NCBI GenBank assembly: GCA_964403175.1
Contig: CAYOFH010000002.1
Location: 1 to 64,000 of the forward strand
From: Marinilabilia sp964403175
Lineage (GTDB): Bacteria; Bacteroidota; Bacteroidia; Bacteroidales; Marinilabiliaceae
Reading direction: 5' to 3'
Length of the DNA stretch: 64,000 nucleotides
Under the pieces are notes generated by a model. It saw only the letters and a list, made by a program, of their open reading frames with translations, made no database searches and was not told the DNA's origin. The position numbers and the translations under genes were made by a program. Shown here one piece after another: positions 35,654 through 43,973 of the stretch (the first letter of the stretch is position 1; each line of letters begins with the position of its first letter).

Positions 35654-36118
35654 TCATATTTTATCTTCAGACGAAGATTTACCTAAAATTTTTTCTGCCA
35701 GATCTCCAAGGTTTTCACCAGACAGAGAACTCTGTTCATATAGTTCTTTATCCCAAACTTCAATATACTTATCCACGCCTAAAAGTATAACTTCTCTGCC
35801 CATTCCAATCTGTTCCAACAATCGTTTAGGAATCAGAAAACGACCATTGCCGTCTAAAGAAACTTCGGCGGATCCACGAAAAAAATTTCTTAAAAATCTG
35901 GAATGCTCCCTGTTGTAGGAATTAATCCTTTTACGAATATCCTCCAGCTTTTCTTCCCATACTGCATATGGATATATATGGAGACATGGCTCAAACAAAT
36001 CTTTGCGAACAACCAGACGCATGTCATCCTCACTCAGCACTTTTTTAAAGGTTGAGGGAAAGACTATGCGCCCTTTCGCATCTGTCCTGCATTCAAAATC
36101 TCCTATAAATGTGAACAT
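35654..36118 (-). CDS. mraZ: transcriptional regulator MraZ
   Basis: The 154-residue AbrB-like protein holds two tandem MraZ motifs, the first near residues 5-50 (FIGDFECRTDAKGRIVFPS) and the second near 75-125 (EVSLDGNGRFLIPKRLLEQI). In E. coli MraZ represses its own operon by binding direct repeats with 10-bp spacing. A matching site, three GTGGT boxes at exact 10-bp intervals, lies 43-67 bp upstream. It heads the 13-gene division cluster, so it probably controls the whole cluster. Confidence 0.95.
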   Translation of the reverse strand: MFTFIGDFECRTDAKGRIVFPSTFKKVLSEDDMRLVVRKDLFEPCLHIYPYAVWEEKLEDIRKRINSYNREHSRFLRNFFRGSAEVSLDGNGRFLIPKRLLEQIGMGREVILLGVDKYIEVWDKELYEQSSLSGENLGDLAEKILGKSSSEDKI

Positions 36119-36142
36119 TACAATTTGGGTAATATTTTCGTA

Positions 36143-36185
36143 AAACTACAATTTTTTTAAACCACAATCAACCACTTCACACCAC
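36143..36185 (-). promoter_or_regulatory. mraZ promoter with putative MraZ operator
   Basis: On the minus strand three GTGGT boxes occupy 36185-36181, 36175-36171 and 36165-36161, exactly 10 bp apart. Established knowledge: MraZ binds TGGG-type direct repeats with 10-bp period upstream of mraZ. A -7 like box TAGTTTTA lies just downstream, 20 nt from a TTG placed between the boxes, so a bound MraZ would cover the -33 region. The binding itself is inferred. Confidence 0.7.
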
Positions 36186-36835
36186 TTTATTGTATTTTTT
36201 GACAAAAAACAATACAATAATCCACCAAAAGAGCTTAAATATAGGATAATATTTCACTGAAATAACAGTTCCTGAAATGTACAACAACCTCATTTTCATA
36301 AAAATGACCTCTAAAACATTGCACTTTCAACCATTTTTTTTAAGGAGGCTTTTAAAAAATTTAGGATTGTATTGCAACACGATGCTGTTAATTAATTTCT
36401 TTCACCATTAAGGCTTTAATTCAACAACAAAGTCAAAAAAATTATTGTTTTCCTACTTGTGACAAAAACCTGTTGCGAAACAGATGAAACAATCTCATCT
36501 GGTTAAGCTGTCCAATATTGTGTAAAAGAAAACAGCTAAAGGTTCGAAATCAACTTATTTCTTTTTTAGAAGATCAACAATGTGTTTCTAAAATAAAGTC
36601 TTTGAAATCCATAATCTGTCAAAGCATAATTAATGAATTGCTTTTATTTTTTTGTAATATTGCCAACGATTCAAAATGTGATGGATTCAAAACAATCACC
36701 ACAACTACCTAACTATGAGCACACAATAAGTAAAATCAAAAGACTGTTTACATAAGAATAATCATTCCGGCAGTCGGTATATTTTTCTAAATCTGCTTGT
36801 TAAAAAATCATCCAGTGAAGACAAACGCCATTGCA
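36186..36835. other. mraZ-glsA divergent intergenic region
   Basis: About 650 AT-rich bases without a supported gene. It holds a long near-palindrome (36190-36222, TATTGTATTTTTTG against CAAAAAACAATACAATA), a 7-bp hairpin CAGATGA..TCATCTG (36481-36501), and an isolated TAAGGAGG at 36341-36348 with no start codon at working distance. A 64-codon frame at 36518-36712 has no family resemblance and is not called. Confidence 0.5.
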
Positions 36836-37666
36836 ATGAAAGAGGAAAACAAAAAACTCATTGATGTTGAAAAAGTTTTTGCCAGCAAAAACCCCGGACT
36901 GTTTAAGGTCATTCCTTCCTTTTTTTTCAGCTATTTTAAACGAATAATACATCAGGAAGAGATTAATGAATTTATCTGTCGAAAAGGCCATCTTAATGGG
37001 GCAGAATTTGGGCAGGCTATTCTTGACGACCTTTTTGGGGCAAATTTCGAAGCTTACGGACTGGAAAAAATTCCGGAGGGCGGACGCTATTTATTTGCAA
37101 GCAACCATCCTCTTGGCGGGCTTGACGGAATTGCATTCTTAGTGGCAGTAAGCAGAAAGTTTTCGAATCTAAAATTTCCTGTCAACGATATACTTTTGAA
37201 CTTAAAACCTCTTGACAATATCTTCGTACCCATCAATAAGCACGGAGGCCATTCACGAGAAGCAGCCCGTTTAATTGAGGATGCTTACAAATCAGAAGCT
37301 CAGGTTCTTATGTTTCCGGCCGGCTTGGTAAGCAGAAAACAAAACGGGATAATAAAAGATCTGGAATGGAAAAAGAACTTTGTGCGAAAAGCCATTCAAC
37401 ACAAAAGAGATATTGTTCCGGTAAACATATCGGGAAAAAACACCAATTTTTTCTACCGTCTGGCCAACCTTCGTAAACGTTTGGGAATTAAAGCAAATAT
37501 TGAAATGCTGTACCTCCCTGATGAAATGTTTAAACAACATGGAGAAAATTTAATTATCAGATTTGGCACTCCCATACCTTGGCAAAAGCTGAAAGAGACC
37601 GGTACTCCGGAAAGCTGGGCCGTTAAAATAAAGGAAAAAAGCTACGAACTTGCAAAAAACCATTAA
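36836..37666 (+). CDS. glsA: glycine lipid O-acyltransferase GlsA (PlsC-like)
   Basis: The 276-residue protein has a PlsC-type acyltransferase domain. The acyl-acceptor box is ASNHPLGGLDG (His91 to Asp97, an H-x5-D variant of the usual H-x4-D), and the second block reads LMFPAGLVSRKQNG near 175. In Bacteroides thetaiotaomicron adjacent glsB and glsA encode the N- and O-acyltransferases that make glycine lipids. Here the gene is 84 bases upstream of a GNAT-type N-acyltransferase, so I infer the same pathway. I start it at ATG 36836; an in-frame TTG 13 codons upstream is less likely. Confidence 0.75.
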   Translation: MKEENKKLIDVEKVFASKNPGLFKVIPSFFFSYFKRIIHQEEINEFICRKGHLNGAEFGQAILDDLFGANFEAYGLEKIPEGGRYLFASNHPLGGLDGIAFLVAVSRKFSNLKFPVNDILLNLKPLDNIFVPINKHGGHSREAARLIEDAYKSEAQVLMFPAGLVSRKQNGIIKDLEWKKNFVRKAIQHKRDIVPVNISGKNTNFFYRLANLRKRLGIKANIEMLYLPDEMFKQHGENLIIRFGTPIPWQKLKETGTPESWAVKIKEKSYELAKNH

Positions 37667-37750
37667 TTTTGTAAATGATCTTTTCCGGAACCAGAAACCG
37701 GTTTTTGCAATAAAATCAAAAACTGTGGAATGTTTAACACAACAGGATAA

Positions 37751-38746
37751 ATGTTCCGAAAACGAACCAATATTAAGCTAATGAACTCCGAAAAACCAAT
37801 TATTCCCCCCGTACTCCGAGAAGAACTGGAAACTGAATTAACCCAGGATCGATTTGTGAGGTACACTAACAAAGGCGAGAATAAGATTTATGATTTTACG
37901 GCTAATGAAGCTCCAGCGCTAATGCGGGAAGTAGGTCGATTACGAGAAGAATCATTCCGCAGTGCAGGTGGCGGCACCGGCAAAGACTGTGATATTGATG
38001 ACTATGACATTGGAGATGATCCGTATCATCAGCTCATTGTATGGGATCCCAAAGCCAGAGAGATACTGGGAGGATACAGGTATATCATGTGTCAAAATCT
38101 TAAACCTGATGCAGAGGGGAAAATCCATCTGGCTACCGCCCGTATGTTTCACTTTACAGAGCAGTTTATCCGGGAATACCTTCCCAGAACTATAGAACTG
38201 GGACGTTCATTTGTGCAACCCAAATATCAATCAAGCAAAATGGGTGCAAAAAGCCTTTATGCTCTGGATAACTTATGGGATGGACTGGGTTCTCTGATTA
38301 TCAATTATCCGGACATGGAATACTTTTTCGGAAAAGTTACTATGTACGCTCACAGCAACCTGAAAGTCAGAAGCCTTATCAGAGCATTCATGGATAAATA
38401 TTTCAACGACCCGGACAATCTGGTTTATCCGTATAATCCTGTTACTTCAACGCTCACTTCCAGTGAAATCAAACAAATATTCTCCGGAGATTCATTCTCT
38501 GATGATTATAAAACACTAAGCAAAACTGTCCGTGAACTGGGTGAAAACATTCCTCCGCTTATCAATGCCTACATGAACCTGTCTCCATCAATGCGCACCT
38601 TTGGAACAGCTGTAAATGAAAGATTTGGAGGTGTGGAAGAAACCGGAATCATTATCACCATAAAAGAACTGTACCAGGCAAAAATATCCCGGCACGTACA
38701 CAGCTACAACCCGAAGAACCCTGATGAAACGAGCATGGAGCTTTGA
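37751..38746 (+). CDS. glsB: glycine N-acyltransferase GlsB-like (GNAT, hemolysin type)
   Basis: The 331-residue protein belongs to the OlsB-like GNAT group (acetyltransferase 5). It has LMREVGRLREESFRSAGGGT near residue 57, LIVWDPKAREILGGYRYI near 95 and IELGRSFVQPKYQ near 145. In Bacteroides GlsB links a beta-hydroxy fatty acid to glycine. The ATG at 37781 is an alternative start. Its final coding bases CTGATGAAACGAGCATGG (38720-38737) are identical to the left end of repeat R1 copy D2, so the C-terminal residues DETSMEL and the stop come from a repeat insertion. Confidence 0.78.
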   Translation: MFRKRTNIKLMNSEKPIIPPVLREELETELTQDRFVRYTNKGENKIYDFTANEAPALMREVGRLREESFRSAGGGTGKDCDIDDYDIGDDPYHQLIVWDPKAREILGGYRYIMCQNLKPDAEGKIHLATARMFHFTEQFIREYLPRTIELGRSFVQPKYQSSKMGAKSLYALDNLWDGLGSLIINYPDMEYFFGKVTMYAHSNLKVRSLIRAFMDKYFNDPDNLVYPYNPVTSTLTSSEIKQIFSGDSFSDDYKTLSKTVRELGENIPPLINAYMNLSPSMRTFGTAVNERFGGVEETGIIITIKELYQAKISRHVHSYNPKNPDETSMEL

Positions 38747-38865
38747 TTTCTCTTTCGGCTTTCTTTGCGAGACAAAGGGGCATAGCCCAGCAGTCGCTTT
38801 GTTTACAAAGAAATCTGCAAAAAGTGCATGTATAAAGGAATTGCAAGTTCCATCAGACCAATATT
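38720..38865 (+). repeat. palindromic intergenic repeat R1, copy D1
   Basis: The left end CTGATGAAACGAGCATGG lies inside glsB. The right half reads GCATGTATAA, then AGTTCCATCAGACCAATA. The interior is about 60 bp longer than in other copies, which suggests an internal insertion or an older, diverged copy. Copy D2 follows in the same orientation within 5 bases. Confidence 0.75.
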
Positions 38866-38868
38866 TAT

Positions 38869-38975
38869 ACTGATGAAACGAGCATGGCCATGATTACCAC
38901 AATAGAACATGTATAATGTCCTGGCATGCGAGTTCCATTCAGCCAATAACTTAGGTAACAATTATACGAATGAAT
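38869..38975 (+). repeat. palindromic intergenic repeat R1, copy D2
   Basis: Full-length copy: CTGATGAAACGAGCATGG at 38870-38887, ACATGTATAA in the middle, GGCATGCGAGTTCC, then CCAATAACTTAGGTAACAAT and TATACGAATGAA. The last 25 bases are identical to the region just upstream of and including the ftsQ start codon. The remaining part of the 38747-39259 gap (38976-39259) shows no gene. Confidence 0.85.
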
Positions 38976-39259
38976 AGCAGATCGGTATTCAGATAATAAT
39001 TATTTCGTCATTAGCCTGCAGCGATTTCTTTTTGTAACATTATCTGCAACCTGAATTAGATAAAAACCCGGGGAAAATGATATGCTTCTGATTATATGCG
39101 GGTTGACACAACTACTTCATCCGATAGAGACATATAATTTACGTCCCTGCAAAATATTAACTAACGTATTTTAAAAAGACAGGAAGGCAAAATCTTATTT
39201 TTTTTGTACTTTGCTGATACACTGATTAAGCAAAATCAGGCTAATGAAAACTTGTGTAA

Positions 39260-40804
39260 ATGACAGATCCTACCGAAAAATACATCTTTGATGTTGTAGT
39301 CATCGGAAGCGGTCCGGCCGGATTTGCTGCTGCCAACAGGGCAGCTGACTTTGATAAAAAGGTCTGCCTGATTGAAAAGAGCCATATCGGAGGTGCCGGC
39401 ATTATCAATGGAGTACTTACATCTAAAACGATGTATGAACTCTCAATGGATTATTCGGTAGCTGCAAGGATTGACAGGGGCTATCGGGCCAGCGGTTTGT
39501 CGGTAGACTACGACATGGTGAAAAAAACCGTATTGGAAGCTGCGCGGGAAAAACAATATCAGATGCGCAGTCAGATTGAGACATTTGCCAACATTTCGAA
39601 AAAAGGTACTATCAGCCTTATTACAGGGACAGCCAAATTCAAAAATGCCAATACAGTTGAAGTTAATGACAATGGGGATCTTCTTACCATAAAAGGAGAA
39701 TACTTCATAATTGCAACAGGAGCTCATCCAAGAGAACTTCCGGGTGTAAACATTGATGGCAAAAGGGTCATTACCTCCGATGATATCTTATCACTTTCCC
39801 GGTTTCCGGAACGGATGCTCATTATTGGCTCAGGAATCATTGGTTGTGAATTTGCCACCATTTTCTCTAATTTTAACCAAACCAAGGTACATCTTCTTGA
39901 CAGATCCAACCGGGTCCTGCCCTATGAGGACGATGATGTAAGCGAGTTTGTATCTCACAACCTGGAGGCCAACGGAGTAATCGTCCACCATACCGCCCAA
40001 CTCAGATGCATCCGCAAACATCCTGATCATCTGGAAGTCGTTTTAGATTATGATGCCGGTAACAGTAAAGTTATCGAAGTTGACATTGCGCTCGTTGCCA
40101 TCGGAAGAAAACCAAACACAGAGAATATGGGACTTGATCTACTTGGGGTAAGCCCCGATAGAAGAGGATTAATTCCTGTAGATGACTATGGCTGCGTCCA
40201 AAACACCCTGGGGCATACCAATATTTATGCTGTAGGAGATATTACCGGTCAGTCTCAGCTTTACAGTGTGGCGGAATATCAGGGGCGACTGGCAGCTGAA
40301 GCCATCATAAAAGAAATCTGCTATCATCCCGATTACTCCAATATGTCGACCCTTATGTTTTTTAAGCCGGAGGTGGCAGCTGTCGGTGCCAATGAAAGAA
40401 CCCTGCAGGAAAAAAATATTGGATATAAATCTGTTTATTATTCGAACTCACTGATAAATCGCGCCATTGCCATGCGAAACACGCACGGGTTTGTAAAAAT
40501 TCTTGTAAGCAGTGATGACAAACAACGTATTTTAGGCATGAGAGCCGCAGGCCCGCAGGCATCGTCATTTATTGTTGCAGTTGCCCATCTAATCAATCAT
40601 GGCAACAGTGTTAGTGAGGTGCTAAGGGTATTTTATCCTCATCCAAGCATTACCGAAGGAATTCAGGAAAGCATGAGAGCCCTGGCTGGCAAATCCATTT
40701 ACAAACCGGTAGCTTTCCCAAAGCATATTAAAGTAGGAGAATGGAACCCGGGAGATCCAAAAACGCAAACCCCACAAAATGAAAAAATCAAAAAAATCAC
40801 ATAA
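39260..40804 (+). CDS. FAD-dependent pyridine nucleotide oxidoreductase lacking redox cysteines (transhydrogenase-like)
   Basis: The 514-residue protein has the fold of dihydrolipoamide dehydrogenase and soluble transhydrogenase. The FAD loop VVVIGSGPAGFAAA is at residues 12-25, the NAD(P) loop IIGSGIIGCEFATIF near 192, ATGAHP and the second FAD motif NIYAVGDITG near 320, and the C-terminal HPSITE (His461, Glu466). The redox-active site, normally GGxCxxxxCxPSK, reads GGAGIINGVLTSK (44-56): both cysteines are absent (Gly47, Val52). Soluble transhydrogenases also lack the disulfide, so NADPH/NAD hydride transfer is the best guess. The downstream hydrolase overlaps it by 26 bases. Confidence 0.8.
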   Translation: MTDPTEKYIFDVVVIGSGPAGFAAANRAADFDKKVCLIEKSHIGGAGIINGVLTSKTMYELSMDYSVAARIDRGYRASGLSVDYDMVKKTVLEAAREKQYQMRSQIETFANISKKGTISLITGTAKFKNANTVEVNDNGDLLTIKGEYFIIATGAHPRELPGVNIDGKRVITSDDILSLSRFPERMLIIGSGIIGCEFATIFSNFNQTKVHLLDRSNRVLPYEDDDVSEFVSHNLEANGVIVHHTAQLRCIRKHPDHLEVVLDYDAGNSKVIEVDIALVAIGRKPNTENMGLDLLGVSPDRRGLIPVDDYGCVQNTLGHTNIYAVGDITGQSQLYSVAEYQGRLAAEAIIKEICYHPDYSNMSTLMFFKPEVAAVGANERTLQEKNIGYKSVYYSNSLINRAIAMRNTHGFVKILVSSDDKQRILGMRAAGPQASSFIVAVAHLINHGNSVSEVLRVFYPHPSITEGIQESMRALAGKSIYKPVAFPKHIKVGEWNPGDPKTQTPQNEKIKKIT

Positions 40805-41945
40805 AAGTAAAACATTTAAAATTATCATCTTAACAATTGTAGGAGTAACAGCTCTCTATACGCTGCTTCCCGATTACCTCCAAAAGGGGTTAATATACCT
40901 GACTCCCAATATTGATGATTTCAAAATATTCGACAACAGGAAAGTCGAAACAGCAAACCCGGTGCCCTGGCCCTTTTCTGCCGACTACAATCATTACACT
41001 ATTTCCTCCGCATCTGCCTCTGATTCTTTAGCCCTCTTGGAATCCACCGGCTTTCTGATCATTCAAAACGACTCTCTTCTTTTCGAAAAGTATTACCAGG
41101 ATCAGCAGGCCACGGAGATTTCCAATTCCTTTTCAATGGCCAAGAGTATAGTTTCTCTCCTGATAGGTTGCGCCATTGATGATGGGTACATACACAGTCT
41201 CGATGACAAAGTTGAGAAATACCTGCCCTGGATAAAAGGATCTTTCAGCAATAACCTTACCATACGTCATCTGCTGACAATGAGCTCTGCATCCAGCTGG
41301 AATGAAAACTACACCTCTCCCTTTTCAATTACCACCCAAGCCTATTATGGCAGAGACCTGCCGGGGCTCATGAAAAAAGTTAAAATAAACAATCATCCCG
41401 GAATAGAATTTAATTACCGAAGTGGAGACACTCAATTTCTGGAAAGAATTCTAACTAAAACAACCGGAATGTCGATTTCCCACTATGCTTCTGAAAAACT
41501 TTGGAAACCCCTCAATGCAGAAGTCCCGGCACTGTGGTCGCTTGACCGACGCGAAGGAACTGAAAAAGCCTATTGCTGCTTTAACAGCACTCCGCGCGAT
41601 TTTGCCCGCATCGGTAATCTGGTTCTTAACAATGGAGTATTCAAGGGCCAAAGACTAATTTCATCCGGCTATATTTCGGAAATGATCACCCCGGCAAAAT
41701 ATCTTACCAATAATGAAGCTCAAATGGTGGATTATTACGGGTTACACTGGTGGATACTGAATTACAAAGGAGAAATGATCCCTTATGCCAGAGGAATACT
41801 GGGACAGTATATATTTGTCGTTCCTTCGGAAAATGCCGTAATTGTCAGACTGGGACATCGACGAAGCAAAAAATATCACAATCACCACCCGATAGATGTG
41901 TATACATGGATAGGAGCCGGTATGGATATTATCGACCAAAGATAA
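40779..41945 (+). CDS. beta-lactamase-family serine hydrolase
   Basis: The 388-residue protein has an N-terminal membrane or signal helix (about 14-32) and a class C beta-lactamase-like domain. The nucleophile motif is SMAK at residues 119-122, followed by the second-box tyrosine in NYRSGD near 212. Enzymes of this group include esterases, peptidases and penicillin-recognition proteins, so the substrate is unknown. The anchor suggests action in the periplasm. It starts 26 bases before the end of the flavoprotein gene in another frame, implying coupled translation. Confidence 0.82.
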   Translation: MKKSKKSHKSKTFKIIILTIVGVTALYTLLPDYLQKGLIYLTPNIDDFKIFDNRKVETANPVPWPFSADYNHYTISSASASDSLALLESTGFLIIQNDSLLFEKYYQDQQATEISNSFSMAKSIVSLLIGCAIDDGYIHSLDDKVEKYLPWIKGSFSNNLTIRHLLTMSSASSWNENYTSPFSITTQAYYGRDLPGLMKKVKINNHPGIEFNYRSGDTQFLERILTKTTGMSISHYASEKLWKPLNAEVPALWSLDRREGTEKAYCCFNSTPRDFARIGNLVLNNGVFKGQRLISSGYISEMITPAKYLTNNEAQMVDYYGLHWWILNYKGEMIPYARGILGQYIFVVPSENAVIVRLGHRRSKKYHNHHPIDVYTWIGAGMDIIDQR

Positions 41946-41986
41946 TAAAAGGTGGAAGTTTGTGAGATTAGAGCATAAAGGTTGGC

Positions 41987-42012
41987 TCTAAAAATCTAAT
42001 GATCTATTGTTA
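41987..42012 (-). repeat. dispersed repeat R2, short copy
   Basis: On the minus strand AACAATAGATCATTAGATTT followed by TTAGAG, the core half of R2. It spans the convergent junction between the serine hydrolase and the purF-like gene, overlapping the stop codon of the latter. Confidence 0.55.
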
Positions 42013-43911
42013 ATACGCACGAGTATTAATGCCTTCAATGAAATTGATGAAAGAAGTATTCACTACTTTATTACCTCCGGCAGTAGGATAATTCCCTGTA
42101 AAGTACCAATCTCCCTGGTCATTGGGACAAGCTTTATGAAGATTATCCACAGTTTGGTAAACAACCTCCACTTCAGCATCTATATCATCAGGTTTAAGCA
42201 TTTCAGCAATTTTATCAGAGATCTGCTCATCAGAAAAGGGACGATAAACCTCTTTCACATAATTTACTATTTCCTCTTTAGGGAGATATTGCTGATCCTT
42301 ACATTGCCTATAAACCTTTTCTATAACCTCCTCTTGTCCTGAATCCTTCAGTAATTCAATGGCAGCAGCAAAAGCACAAAAATCTTTTAACCTGGCCATA
42401 TCAATACCATAACAATCAGGAAAACGAATTTGGGGGGCGGACGAAACCACAATTATCTTCTTAGGATGTAACCGGTCAAGGATCCTCAAAATACTGCGCT
42501 TCAAAGTAGTCCCTCTTACGATGGAATCGTCAATAATTACGAGGGTATCCACTTTATTCTTCACAATTCCATAAGTCACATCATATACGTGAGCCACCAG
42601 ATCATCACGACTGCTGTCATCAGTAATAAATGTGCGCATCTTAACGTCTTTTATAGCCACCTTTTCAATTCGCGGTTCCAAACTAAGAATTCTGGACACT
42701 GCCTCCTCATTCAGCTCATTACCAAGGGCCATTATCTTTTTTGTTTTCTCCACATCCAGATGTTCTCTGATGCCTTCCATCATTCCATAGAATGCAGTCT
42801 CGGCGGTATTAGGAATGTGGGAGAAAACGGTATTTTCAAGGTCAAAATTTATTTTATCCAGAATAATAGGAGACAACAGACGTCCCAGCTCCTTCCGTTC
42901 TTTATAAATATCCCGATCGCTACCTCTGGAGAAATAAATACGCTCAAAAGAGCAGGATTTCTTTTCCTGAGGGACTGTCACCATTTCCTCGGATACCTGA
43001 CCGTCCTTTTTAATGATTAATGCATGTCCGGGCTTCAGTTCTTTAACCTCCACCGATCTCACATTCAACGCTGTTTGAATGACCGGTCGCTCGGAAGCTA
43101 CTACCACAAATTCATCGTTGGCATAGTAGGAAGCAGGTCTAATACCCCAGGGATCCCGGGTTACAAATGCATCCCCATGGCCAAAAAGTCCGGCAATTAC
43201 AAATCCACCATCCCACCGGCGACTCGACCTTTCCAATACTTTACGCACATCCAGATTTTTTTCTATCAATGCCGAAATTTCTTTGTTGGTATACCCTTCA
43301 TTTTTAAACTGACGAAACAAGAGTTGATTTTCTTCATCCAGAAAATGCCCTACATTCTCGAGCATAGATTCAGTATCGGTATAATCTTTGGGATGTTGCC
43401 CCAGATCTACCAGAGTTTTAAAAATTTCATCAACATTAGTAAGATTAAAGTTACCGGCAAGTACCAGATTTCTCGAACGCCAGTTATTCTCGCGCATAAC
43501 CGGATGCACATAATCAATACTGTTGTTTCCAAAAGTTCCGTACCGTAAATGACCAAGATAGAGTTCACCGGCAAAGGGCAGATTTTCTTTGGCCCAAACC
43601 GGATCATTCAGCAACTCAGGATGATGTTCATATACAGCATCAAAACGACTGTGTATGCCCGAGAACACTTCCTGAATGGGGTTTCCACCATTAGAGCGCT
43701 GACGGGAAAGATATTTTTTCCCTGCAGGCTGATTCAACTTTAAGCTTACAACTCCAGCACCGTCCTGTCCCCTGTTATGCTGCTTTTCCATCAGTAAATA
43801 AAGCTTATTCAAACCAAAACGCCACGTTCCATACTTCTCCTGATAATAACTCAGGGGCTTTAACAAACGAATGAGTACAATGCCACATTCATGCTTAATC
43901 TGATCACTCAT
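42010..43911 (-). CDS. purF: amidophosphoribosyltransferase-like glutamine amidotransferase
   Basis: The 633-residue protein pairs an N-terminal class II glutaminase with a C-terminal phosphoribosyltransferase. The nucleophile is Cys9 (HECGIVLI), so an 8-residue propeptide would have to be removed. QHNRGQDGAG and HLRYGTFG are glutaminase motifs. The PRPP loop is VIIDDSIVRGTTLKRSIL near 475. PurF catalyses the first step of purine synthesis, but at 633 residues this is about 130 longer than E. coli PurF, and Bacteroidota often carry two PurF-like proteins. It could therefore be a paralogue with another role. Its terminal bases include an R2 repeat. Confidence 0.8.
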   Translation of the reverse strand: MSDQIKHECGIVLIRLLKPLSYYQEKYGTWRFGLNKLYLLMEKQHNRGQDGAGVVSLKLNQPAGKKYLSRQRSNGGNPIQEVFSGIHSRFDAVYEHHPELLNDPVWAKENLPFAGELYLGHLRYGTFGNNSIDYVHPVMRENNWRSRNLVLAGNFNLTNVDEIFKTLVDLGQHPKDYTDTESMLENVGHFLDEENQLLFRQFKNEGYTNKEISALIEKNLDVRKVLERSSRRWDGGFVIAGLFGHGDAFVTRDPWGIRPASYYANDEFVVVASERPVIQTALNVRSVEVKELKPGHALIIKKDGQVSEEMVTVPQEKKSCSFERIYFSRGSDRDIYKERKELGRLLSPIILDKINFDLENTVFSHIPNTAETAFYGMMEGIREHLDVEKTKKIMALGNELNEEAVSRILSLEPRIEKVAIKDVKMRTFITDDSSRDDLVAHVYDVTYGIVKNKVDTLVIIDDSIVRGTTLKRSILRILDRLHPKKIIVVSSAPQIRFPDCYGIDMARLKDFCAFAAAIELLKDSGQEEVIEKVYRQCKDQQYLPKEEIVNYVKEVYRPFSDEQISDKIAEMLKPDDIDAEVEVVYQTVDNLHKACPNDQGDWYFTGNYPTAGGNKVVNTSFINFIEGINTRAY

Positions 43912-43946
43912 AACTCAAAACGCTAAAAAAGAAACCTCAAAAAAAA

Positions 43947-43966
43947 CCCGCTTGCTGACAAGCGGG
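43947..43966 (-). terminator. intrinsic terminator of the SPOR gene
   Basis: CCCGCTTG pairs with CAAGCGGG around a CTGA loop. On the minus strand the stem is followed by a run of T, so it ends the SPOR gene (43974-44441). Confidence 0.85.
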
Positions 43967-43973
43967 CTTAATA

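Noticed and set aside
19899..36118. Missing murF, ddl and murB in the division cluster read as gene loss
   Set aside because: These genes are commonly elsewhere in Bacteroidota, and the order here is the phylum's normal one.
36518..36712. A 64-codon frame in the mraZ-glsA gap
   Set aside because: Low-complexity AT-rich sequence, no ribosome site, no homology features.
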